In this document: in pieces, positions 37,109 through 47,034 of the stretch
Position numbering within the stretch: position 1 is the stretch's first letter
How the letters are laid out: each line of letters starts with the position of its first letter
Origin: Kalaharituber pfeilii
Lineage: Eukaryota; Ascomycota; Pezizomycetes; Pezizales; Pezizaceae
DNA: 64,000 nt
Direction of reading: 5' to 3'
NCBI GenBank assembly: GCA_015179045.1
Contig: WHUZ01000081.1
Span: forward strand, 186,001 to 250,000
Translations under genes and position numbers: made by a program
The notes under the pieces: model-generated
What the model saw: only the letters and a program-made list of their open reading frames with translations
What the model was told of the DNA's origin: nothing
The model's database searches: none

Positions 37109-39747
37109 TTACCATGCCACCGCCCTATTCATCCACCACTGTCCATCATCCAAATCCTCCTCCTTCTTCACCATCGTCCCATTGCCTGCCCCCGCACTTT
37201 CCCCCTCCTCCAGCACTCCACCAATCCACGTCCAACACCTCAACACCTCCCCCTGACCTCCCTACTTGTCGCCCTCACATTACTATTACACTCAATCACC
37301 CTCTGCACCTTCTCCCACACCCTCTTTCTCCTCTCCGGATCAAACTCGTGCTGCAGCACCCTATCCCTCATCTGCACTACCGGCAAAAACTCCTCCCCCC
37401 CTGCCGCGCCTTGCCGCTGCGCCTGCCGCTGCAGTGTCCTCAACACCAAATGCACGTACTTGCCAACAACAACCTTTTCCTTCTTTCTTCTCTCAAAACT
37501 TGCGTAGCCCTGGGCGATCGCGAGGGACAGGACGACGAGGGACATTAAAGGGACCCGGTACGCGGCCAGGGTGCGCAGGAGGGATAACCTGATCGAGCAC
37601 GCGAGCGGGATCGAGGCGAGGGAAGCGCTGGCGAGGATTATGCGGCCGGTGGCGCTGGAGGGGGCCTAGGGTATCAGATTAAGGTTCTTTTTCTTGCAAG
37701 TATGTTCTGATAGTTTATCCATTTCAAAAGATGAGGGGGGAGTATGCGGGGAGAATAGTAGGGCGTAAAATTGGGTATGTATGATATGGTGTAATAATAT
37801 GGATGTGTACAAAATTGGAAAAAGGGAATCAACTATGGGGTTGGGGAGCATCGTACCTATCCTCCTTCACTTCTACCTCATCCCTCCCTGCCACGTCCTC
37901 CAGCGCGCTCCTCCACAGCTCATTGAATTGTGCATCTGACAACTTTGGCGCCTTGAGCTCATATAATATTCTCCTCAATTCACTCTCATCCACGCCCTTT
38001 CCCTGCGCCACTGGTCCCTCTTCCTCCTCCTCCTCCTCCTCTTCCTCCCCCTCCCCCACTTCTCCCTCTTTCTCCCCTCCGCACCACCTTGACCTTTCTC
38101 TACCACCTTTTTCTTCTTCTGCAGCCTCACTTTTGTCGGCTCCACTTCCCCACACTCCACCTCCGCGGCCCGCTTCCTAAGCACCTTGATCGCCTCATCC
38201 GACAAAATCGCAATGCGCCTCAGCTTCTCCGAGTCTGGTTCGCACGTCGGCGGTAAAGGGATCAAGCCCCCGAGAGACAACGGATTGTGCAGAAGCACGT
38301 AGTCGTCCTTACAGACTGCGACGTATTTTGGCTTGCAGATGGCGTTCGGGGGGCAGGGCTCGCATGAGGGACGGAGGATGTTGGTCCAGGGTGAAGTGTC
38401 TGTGGTTGTGAAACCTGGCGGGGCTATTATTTCACCACATATATTCAGAACCGATACTCTCATAAATGGGAATAGAATAGGGGGTCAATGAGGAAAGGGT
38501 GACGGAGGGGAGTAAGCACCTGTCATCCCAACACCGCAATATCCAATATCTATCTTCTCCTTCCTCCACCAAACAAAATACGCACTTAGAAGCGTCCCCA
38601 TAATCACCCACAACATCGACGCCGGCCCTGGTCCTTCACCACCTACAGTCCTCCTCCTCGCCCTGGCCACCGCAGTTGACTCCCTCTCTGCCTCCGCGAC
38701 TTCCTGTGCCTCCTCGGGCGTGAACTCTTCTCCAGGCCTTAGAAGATCTTCCTCGTCATCCTCGTCATGCCTCTCCTGCTTGATGCGAACCGGCGACGGG
38801 TTCCGTAGTCTTGATAGAGGGATTTCGTAGCGTTGTGTAGAAGAGTGGAGGGTATCGTAAGGGCCACCAGTGAGACGGCGGTCTGTGATGACGCTGGTGC
38901 TGGTGGAGGATTCGTCATGATCGCGGGTACTGCTGGAGATGAAATCTGTTTGGCGGCGAGTAGAGCGGGATGATTGGCGTTCTTCAGTGGGGAGGCCGGA
39001 GCGGGGGGTGCTCTGTTTCAATTCTCTCCATTAGCAAAATTTCCCCAACCAAGTTAAAAAGTGTGTAATAGTAATATTTGTAGCTGTGATACGTGCCTTC
39101 CTCCGATTCTCCTTCGGGCTCCTCCTAACCGGCGTCCCTCGCTGAAACGGATTCTCGCTCGAAAATGGCGACTGTTCAGGTTCGCCATTAACGGCCTGCT
39201 GATCCGGCTCCTCCTCTTGCTGCTTGGGCGCCGGTGTCTCTGGCACAGCCGGTGCGGGCCTTGAGCTGCTCCTCCTTGATTTCCTCGATGTACTTGGCGC
39301 AGCGGGCCCCGCATCCTCTGTTCTCGTAAACCTCGATGATACCTTCTTTGCTGGTGATGGGCCTCTGGGCGCAGTGCGTACCGGCGGCGACATGATGATA
39401 CTATCTAGAATCTCCTCGTCCCCTACCGTAGCCGCAGCAGCGGCACCATCGTCCCCATCAACCACGCTTTTCCTCCTCCCCGTCCTACGCCGTCGAGAAT
39501 CATCCTGAACAGCGTTCCCATGTTTATCCACATCCACGATGCCATGGCTGGAGGCGCGGACGCGGCTGCGCTGGTCGAGGATTGCGGCGCGGCGTGGAGC
39601 GATGTGCTCGTTGAAGAGTTCGACGAGCTGGGCTTTTTTTGCGGTATTGGGAAGCTCGACGTCGTTTCTGAAGAGGATGTTGCGGAGGACGGGGATCGTG
39701 ACGGTGTTGGGGTCGAAGTCTGGTTGGAGATAGGTGTCATCATCCAT
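37109..39747 (-). CDS. Src1/Heh1-like LEM-family inner nuclear membrane protein, frame broken twice
   Basis: Four exons: 39093-39747, 38520-39023, 37857-38423, 37109-37654. A HeH/LEM-type helix-extension-helix is at about residues 12-50 (VLRNILFRNDVELP). A basic, Ser-rich stretch follows, then a first membrane segment (MLWVIMGTLLSAYFVWW), a lumenal Cys-rich part (CEPCPPNAIC), a second membrane segment (LMSLVVLSLAIAQGY) and the Man1-Src1 C-terminal domain. Relatives tether chromatin to the inner nuclear membrane. The frame breaks within 38047-38057 and at 37249-37253, both C5 runs on the plus strand. One extra base at each gives a single 757-aa frame ending at TAA 37109-37111. Exon 3 has two possible acceptors 9 nt apart. 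Confidence 0.87.
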
Positions 39748-40454
39748 GGTGGGATTCTGGGATGGGAGCGGTGAGACCTAAGGGTGTATCTGAGGAGCTG
39801 GCGAGATGAATGTGGTAGTGATGTAGAAACGTAGGAAGAGGAACGTAGAAACGAAGTTCCACTACCAGGATGGATGAGTGGGGGTAGAAACAAAGTGATG
39901 ATGTGAGACGTTCCAGACAGGAGGTTGCCGCAGTAGCGTGCTTACAGTCCGGTGCTTCTCTCCTCTCCTAGGATTTGAGATGGATGAAGAAGTTTTCTAG
40001 AAGCTGAGGCCAAGTCGGTGTAGTTGACTATGCTGAAGGATGTGCTCTCGCAGTGTTGCTCTGTGTACTTCTCTGTGTCTGGGGAAACTTGAAACTGACC
40101 AGATTAGCTTGTTGTGTTGTGACGGAATGCGGTGTCACAGGGTGTGGCGGTGGCGGGCTGTGAGGCGGTGCAATCGGGGTTGGGGAGCGCCAAGTCTTTT
40201 CTAGCCAGGGCCATGACGCCAAGGATCGTGAGAGCTCAAGAAAGTGACGCGATGCAGTGAGATATGGAACATGGGATCTAAACTGATCCAAGGGGCGACG
40301 AGGGCAATGCTACTTAATTCAAGTTGCGGGTATTGTATTTATTTGTAATGTGCGTTCCTGCATTTGCAAGCTGAGTCCAACCCTAGCTTGGAATTGTTAC
40401 CAGTATCGCGCATTACAGTACCACTGCACGTGCCATGTACTGGCATGCAAAGGT
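39748..40454. other. Src1 upstream region
   Basis: The left part should be the Src1 promoter. No other gene seen. Confidence 0.4.
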
Positions 40455-40525
40455 GTTACCATCACTGACGGGGTAATGATGCGCCCTCTTGGCACTCCTT
40501 CTCGTGCATTCTCCCATCGTATTAC
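40455..40525. repeat. Left arm of a long-range inverted repeat
   Basis: About 71 bp whose complement appears at 45519-45607, for example the GATGGGAGAATGCA and GGAGTGCCAAG blocks, with roughly ten differences and a 20-bp insertion in the right copy. Confidence 0.8.
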
Positions 40526-40539
40526 TTATTCCAGGCATA

Positions 40540-40573
40540 TGGTGTTACGGAGGTGGTAAACGCAGAGAGTTAC
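40540..40573. repeat. Segment inverted relative to 43912-43947
   Basis: GGAGGTGGTAAACGCAGAG matches the complement of CTCTGCGTTTACCGCCTCC at about 43920 with one difference. Confidence 0.75.
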
Positions 40574-40574
40574 C

Positions 40575-40607
40575 TAGTCTCGTGACCAGACTTAGTCAGC
40601 GTCGCAT
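40575..40607 (+). repeat. Dispersed end motif, copy 2
   Basis: TAGTCTCGTGACCAGACTTA followed by GTCAGC(G)GTCGCAT. Nearly identical copies lie at 19981-20014 and 45458-45491. Confidence 0.85.
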
Positions 40608-41238
40608 GAAATTCTGAGAAGCGACGGCTAGGCTCGTCTGGGAGAAAAGCTCCCGAATTTGTTAGGGCCAACTTGTTGAAGAATATGCAGCGCTGAAGTG
40701 AAACATCGTTGGGTGTGCTGAAACATATGCAACCTGAGCTGTGGCCATGATGTAGACTAACGTTTCATGATTCTATGGTCTTCTATTTCCTATACCGATT
40801 ATATCCTCTTTACCGTCTCAATCCGCTGCTATGCGCAACCTCATTCCGCACCAATAATTGTTTAGTTGGGTACGAAGGTACTTCCTGAATTTTGTTGCAT
40901 AAATAGGGCTGTTTTGGGACGCATATTTGGGGTTATTCTGAAGGAATTAATCAACTGTATCCCACCGCAATTTAGCTCGTAATCTGTAGTTTTACCACAC
41001 AACTTTTGGTGTTTTTTTTGTTGTCGGCTTGGCCATTCCGCTTTGTTACCACCACATGTTTACGTACCTCCATCTCATCAACACCAAATCCAATTCAGCG
41101 ACTTGAATCCCACATCCCTAATTCTAGCCACTCATCTAATTCCACTCATGTACGGAGTTACTCGAGTACTTGTTTCCTATCCTTGTCCAGCTACTCCCTG
41201 CTTTGGACTTAGCCAATTGCGCTGCAGCTACTGGCATT
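40608..41238. other. Upstream region of the chimeric gene
   Basis: AT-rich leader without a conserved frame. It contains GCATAAATAGG at about 40900. Possible promoter. Confidence 0.3.
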
Positions 41239-43480
41239 ATGTCAGACTCTGAACCTGAGCACTCCGCAAACAAGCCTCCCGAGGTCCAGAAAAAAAACAC
41301 ACGCGCATTGAAGAGAACCCGTCTTCAAGATGCGATGGAAGAAAACAGTCAAGCGGTAGTTCCTACAAAGCCACCCAAGCGTAAACATGAAGATGTTTCC
41401 GTCGAAATTAAGGATGTTTATAAGGTGGAGAGAAACAAAGGACAATACTACATTAAGGATATTGAGAACTTTATTCCAAAACGGTTCAAATCTGGATTAC
41501 AGGCATCTAAGACTGTAGATGACTGGAGGGCCAAGGCCCGTTTTCTGATGGCTATTATGTTTGTTCGCTTTAGACATTTCAATGACAAAGTTATTCGAGA
41601 AATTATAAATGCGGTTCAACCTCAAAAATCCGGAGTAATCACACCATCCAAGGAAATCTCCACTCTCAAGGTAATTCTGAAGGAGCTTCAAGACAATATT
41701 CATGATGCGCATGAAGTCCTAGCAAAAGCTTGGCTTAATACAAATGCCGGGAGGCTACATGGAGAGGCTGCCGCAGAGACCAGGTGAGTTATACCCTTGT
41801 GCTCCCGCACCTAAAAAGCGAAGTTGGGCGAAGACTAAATTGTACTTTATGGCAGGAACAGGGCATCAAAGAAGGCATTACCTAAAATCGTGGCCGAGGA
41901 TGTTGGAGAATGGCTCAATCTCACTCCCACGGAGGTCGGAGCCGTGTGGAAGTGTTGCACCTTTGCCATTCCAGTCGAGTATTTTCAGCCTTCTGCATGG
42001 AATTCAACTTTGACTCGCTTCTTCCATGATCACTTGCGCTCAACAACCTATTTTTTGGTTGCCACATACATTAATCATTTGACCAAAGCTCCCGTTGCGC
42101 AGTGCGGAATGTCTGTAACAAGCCGCCAAAAAGACTTCTGGTACTCGTCTGACTTAGCCTCTCCGGCTTCATTGATGCCAAATCTGGTGAAAGAAGGAAG
42201 ACCTCGTCCTAGCGAATGGTCAGAATACCCTGAGAGGATCCCCAGGTGTGTTACAGATGAAGTTTTCAAATCTTTGTTAAAGAGGCTCGCGGAGGCGCCT
42301 CAAATTGGCAGGGATGATACGGATAGTGATGACTCAGATGTTGGAATTTGCTCGGAATCGGAAGCGGGGGTTCAAGCAATTGACGTTGAGTCCTCCAGTG
42401 ATGAAGGCGAATACCCGAAAGCGTATAACTATTTAGAGGTTGGTAAGGAAGAGGAAAGTGATGAAGAGGATGAAATGAGGACCCCGATAAAGAAAAAGAG
42501 GAAGATGGTAGTTCAACCGCAGCTTTCGGCACCTAAATGCATTCATGCTTTGGAAAAGGTCGAAAAGAAATCTACGCGCACTTCGAAATATGAGTGGGAT
42601 AAGCCTGGTTGCGAGTTCGATAAGTCAACGTCCATGCTGTGGGGTGCAGAATCAAAATTGGAAGGGGGTGAAGGCCTAAGTGCAGAGGATTATGCAGCAA
42701 TAAAAATGGCTGCAGATAAAGAAGTCGCGGAGTCTCAAGAAATAGCTAAAAAAATAGTACCTCCAAATCCAGATGCGATATATCTGACGGACGAAGCTAT
42801 CCAGTGGGCAAAAACCGGAATAGCTGGCAAAATTGATATGACGATTAGGCTAGCATGTCAAGCTTATCAACAGGGCAACGAAGCCCTTTTTTTAATTGAA
42901 GAACGTCATGAAGAGAATTAAGGACAGAATAGCAACTTTGGTGAAGTTGAGAGAAGAGGGCCTAAGGAAGCAAGTGGCAATGCAACTTGCGGTTGAGAAA
43001 TATCAGGATGCAGCCGACGAAATTAGAAAGGGATTTAATCAGCCTCCTTCTAGTCGCCCAGTATCTCAATTCAACCCTTTTCAGATAATACCTGGAAAGA
43101 GAGAGAGAAAAGCACCGAAACGGTTTGATCCCTCCTCTTACGGCCCTGGTGGTTCATACAAGGGAAAAGAAAAGTCGTATGTATCTATTGAACCTACAAC
43201 TTATGCCGAAGCGATGAATTCGTCTGACATGGACAAGTGGTCACAAGCAAGAGCTGAGGAGTACAGTTCAATTGTTGATGCTGGTACCTGGACGGTACAT
43301 GACAAGTCTGAGTTGCCCCCTTCTCGAAAACCAATTAACTCTCGCTGGGTCTTCAAAATCAAACGCAATGCTGACGGGGCTGTTGAACGCTACAAAGCTC
43401 GATTAGTAGTTAAAGGCTATGCACAAATTTCCGGAATTGATTATGACGAAACGTTCGCTCCAGTTATCTTTACTGTATAG
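41239..43480 (+). pseudogene. Unrecognised gene running into a truncated Ty1/Copia reverse transcriptase
   Basis: Exon 1 (41239-41783) and exon 2 (41856-42921) join in phase to encode 536 aa of unknown family: a basic lead with KRTRLQD, a helical body (EVGAVWKCCTFAIP), an acidic Ser/Asp stretch, then a KKKRKM basic motif. The stop at 42919-42921 overlaps a second frame (42896-43480, +1) of 194 aa. The last 110 residues of that frame are clearly the N-terminal part of a Copia reverse transcriptase (EPTTYAEAMNS, SRWVFKIKRNADG, ERYKARLVVKGYAQ, DYDETFAPV). It is cut before the catalytic YVDD-type motif, so the polymerase is not functional. Whether the two frames form one gene is unclear. Confidence 0.6.
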
Positions 43481-43800
43481 CACTTGCCCTGCTATCTTTA
43501 TTCTTCTGCTACGCATCGTCTTTACCCTACACCTGGTCACGTTGTTACTTAATCTCACCATAGCCCTACAGGGCGGCATGTGAGTAATGATATTTTATTT
43601 AAAAAAAAAAAAAATAAAATAAATTTCCTTACTGTGGCAGAATGTTGTTCTCGTACCCAGACTCTCTTGGCACGCTTAAATAAGAGAGTCTGGGCACGAG
43701 AACAGAGCATGGTATGCTATTTTACTGTGTATCTTTATTCCTTTATTTTGTAGTTAATCTTGTCATAGCCCAAAGGGTAGTATACGAGTAATGATATACG
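43465..43800 (+). repeat. Degenerate direct duplication flanking a hairpin
   Basis: 43466-43596 and 43718-43800 share blocks in the same order (TTACTGT, TATCTTTATTC, CATAGCCC, GAGTAATGATAT). An A-rich run and the hairpin lie between them. Confidence 0.6.
43647..43703. repeat. 22-bp inverted repeat with 13-nt loop, related to the dispersed end motif
   Basis: 43647-43668 and 43682-43703 are complementary with one mismatch. Each arm carries a TCTCGT-CCAGACT core, close to the motif at 19981, 40575 and 45458. Confidence 0.85.
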
Positions 43801-44678
43801 GGGTCACTGGGTGGAAGACGCAAAAATGCAATGCGCAATGTGTCGCAGTCGCACAATAGCTATATGAGCTACATAGAAGACTAGCGAGCATCACTAGTCA
43901 AGTCTGGCGGGTGATAATTCTCTGCGTTTACCGCCTCCATTACAGAGTAGAGATAATGGAGAAGCTGGAGATTTTAGCAGCCAGAGGGTCCTAGCATGAG
44001 ACTACTACTGCATTCCTGTACTTAGTAATACCAAAGTGAGTGAATACGGTAGCTCATATAGCGCTCAATTTATGCGACTGCGGCGCCTTTCCGGCTTGTT
44101 CGCATGTCGCTTACGCAGCATATGCGCATTTCGTATGCGCTTGCATTTTTCGCTTTTCGCGCGCTCCCACACTACGGTCGCGGTGAACCCGTAACAATAC
44201 CACTCAATTGAAATATTATTATGAAAAGCTATTAATGCTCATTATTCAGCTTGTATCAGTCTATCAAGTTATAGCTAGCAATTATCATAGAGTTTATCTG
44301 GAATATAGTTATACCCTCAGATATATAGATAAGATTCATATTCTCAGGCCAATCTCTGTACTTCAATACCATCATCAGTGTCCTCAGAGTTTTCAGGTGA
44401 TCCAGAAATGCTAGGACTGGACATGGTGATAGTGGAAGGACTGAGGATTATGATTGTAGCCTATTGGAGGCCTGCGGTAGAGATATTGAGCTCTGCAGCT
44501 CAGAATTTGCTAATAATGCCTTTGGTACTGGGTGGCTGGTGGAGCGAATGTGTGCACATATATGACGTATGCGATATGCTATAACTGTCGCATTGCTATA
44601 TGAACTGTGTAGAGGAGTATGATATACAGCTAGTCAATTGTCTTTTTACAGACCTGGTATGGTTCTCTATGCCCACAG
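43704..44678. other. Element-derived, non-coding
   Basis: Contains the partner of the 40540 repeat (43912-43947). A short related pair is seen at 43846-43910 and 44590-44640 (TCGCA, GCTATATGA, CTAGTCAA). No convincing frame. Confidence 0.35.
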
Positions 44679-44888
44679 GTGAGAGCGGCGCTTGAGCCAG
44701 CGGAAAAGAAAAGGCAACAAAAATTGGACAGAAAGGCAGCAAGTGAGACCAGCAGTGGAGAGGATCCTGAGAGCAGAAAAATGGGCCGAAGAAGTAGAGG
44801 AATAGCAGAATACTACAGAGGAGAAGTAAAAGCTACTGAGGAAAAAAGGCGATTAGGCATGAAAGAGCATGAAAAGAGGGCAAAATAG
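44679..44888 (+). pseudogene. Lys/Glu-rich frame, possible transposase C-terminal tail
   Basis: A 69-aa charged frame (AALEPAEKKRQQ, RRSRGIAEYYRG) with coiled-coil character, ending at TAG 44886-44888. Similar charged tails follow the DDE domain in pogo-like fungal transposases, but no catalytic domain lies upstream. Weakly supported. Confidence 0.25.
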
Positions 44889-45457
44889 AAGGAAGAAGAA
44901 ACATAGAGTAGCTAAGCGGACTGCAAAGAGGTGTCGTAGGGCTGTTCGCACACAGTGCCGGGACCAAGGGAAAGCCATTGTTCATGTCGGGGGGGCGGAA
45001 GCAGATGTATTATTTACCAAATTCTAAGCTCCAGAGCTCACCATCTCTACTGGAGACCTCAAATGAGGCTGTTCATCACCTTTAGTCCTTCAATTATCAC
45101 CAAATCAAGTCCTAACATTTCAAGACCATCTGAAGACTCTGAGGATACTGATAAATAATATCAAAGTCCAGAGATTGGCCTGAAAAATGTAAGCTTTGTC
45201 TATATATTTTGAAAGTATAGTGCATTCCAGATGGACTCTGCATGCAATTGCTAACTATAACCTACGCAGGGTAAATATGTGTTGATAGCTTTCTATAATA
45301 ATATCTTGATTTTGAGTGATATTGGGTAGGTCAGATGTAAGGGGGACTATTTTGGGATAGGAGAATGACAGATTTAGTCATAGATCTTGATTTATTGATT
45401 TTTAAGTGATTCTGATAAAAGATTCTGATTTAGCGATTGTTGAATTAGCCTTGTAGT

Positions 45458-45491
45458 TGGTCTCGTGACCAGACTTAGTCAGCGGTCGCAT
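45458..45491 (+). repeat. Dispersed end motif, copy 3
   Basis: GGTCTCGTGACCAGACTTAG then TCAGCGGTCGCAT, as at 40575 and 19981. Confidence 0.85.
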
Positions 45492-45518
45492 ATACAGTAT
45501 AATTTCAACATTATATGT

Positions 45519-45607
45519 CATACGATGGGAGAATGCATGAGGAGGAGTGCCAAGGGGGCGCATTCAGTTACTGGTGGGCACATCATTACCCCATCGGTGA
45601 TGGTAGG
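45519..45607. repeat. Right arm of the long-range inverted repeat
   Basis: Complement of 40455-40525, with about 20 extra bases after GGGCGCA. Confidence 0.8.
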
Positions 45608-47034
45608 TGTTGTGCAGCTGTCATACAGGAATCTGAAAATCTCTCCGCTGCATGCGCCGCACGGTGATGGTGATGCATGCTTCTGGAACCTTGATGATGT
45701 CGGTGAGGATCAGTCTCGTCGGGATCAGAGGCCGGAGTTATAGCCGTGTTCTGTTGTGCCTCGCGAGCGTTTACCTGCCAGCTGGTTTACCTGAACCCGC
45801 ACAAACACCGTGGTTTGCATTTATTGCAGTCTTAAAGCGCATCAATTGGTGACGATGGAAGCGGTGTCTTATGCGTCACGTGATATATGAAGCCGTTTGT
45901 ACTCAATTCAACGGCTGCCCTCTGCATACCTAATATACTGGCTGTCACTTATCATACTACACTAGCGCTGACATCCTGTACCTGTCGCATTTCAAAGTGT
46001 GCAACTGCGCTACGCATCCGTCCGTCACGGGGCTGCTGATAGGCTCGCTGGCTGCAGGTCTCTTTGTGCCTGCTCTGCCCGCGGGCCAATGGGCGGGCAC
46101 GAGCAGCACGCCCGCGGTGTCGCCCTGGCCTGATGTAAAAATAAGATGCACCTGCCAGCACCTGCCGTCCAAGATGCGCACGAATGACGCCAGGGGCAGC
46201 AGCAGGAGCAGCAGCAGCAGCAGCCACCGATTCCATCGGCCCGCTGTTTCATCGCGCAGGGCGTCCCCGCCGCCGCTGGCAATTGATTGGCCGCCGAAGA
46301 GTGCGCTGGCTGCGAGGCGTGCTAGTACACTACATAGTAGTCTCATACATAGTATCATACATAGACCGCCGCTTCCCCGAGGCCCCAACAAAGCCCGCTC
46401 TGCTCCGTCTTGCGTGCCGGGGCCGCAGCTCCTCTGCCACTCTCATTTTCCTTGCAGTGGCCCGGCTGGTCCAGTTCGCCCCTCGCGGCCTCCCAGCTCC
46501 ATCCTGCGCTGCGCTGGCCGATAGTGCGCTCTGCTAACCGTCTTTGGCCTGATCGCGCGTCGTGTCGACCTGGGTCAACCATGGAATTAATTGTCGGTGG
46601 CCATTGAAGGGCGAGCACAGGCGCACACAGCAGGGCCGAATTGCACTGGATAATTCCAAACGGTCTTAAATCTTGATTCTGCTCGCGTTGCCAACCTTAA
46701 CTGACCTCGTGCAAGCTTTGAACTTCCCCCACTCCCTTACTCCCCCCGACTGGCATCTTGTCTGATCTACTCACCTTCGTTCGCTCTTTCGCACAGCTAG
46801 CTGCAAACCAGAGCAGCCCAAAAATCAAGAATACAAAGCACCCCCAGAGGAGCAAGGAAAAAACAAGAGATATAGATTGTCTCTTTCTGGCTTTTGTTGA
46901 TTCAAAAGGCCCCTTGATCATTGATTACTTCTATCATTTAAAGATTCCTACCTTTCACGAATCAAGGACTCGGTCCCAGCCAGCACAATCTACCTGATCT
47001 AACCAAGACGCTCAGCAGAGCATCGTCCCAAAAC
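45608..47034. promoter_or_regulatory. Upstream region of the CSC1-like gene
   Basis: GC-rich around 46000-46560, with an AGC triplet array near 46195-46222. The last 350 bp are AT-richer, as in a fungal promoter and 5' UTR. Long opposing frames here look like composition effects. Confidence 0.4.

Noticed and set aside
37030..37548. 172-aa Pro/His-rich plus-strand frame
   Set aside because: Antisense shadow of the Src1 C-terminal exon.
42887..42894. T TTT TTA, a classic -1 slippery heptamer in the correct phase, just before the frame change
   Set aside because: The downstream ORF is in the +1 frame, so a -1 slip would not reach it.
45957..46537. Long opposing frames of 144-175 aa
   Set aside because: GC-rich triplet-repeat DNA keeps many frames open; no domain seen on either strand.
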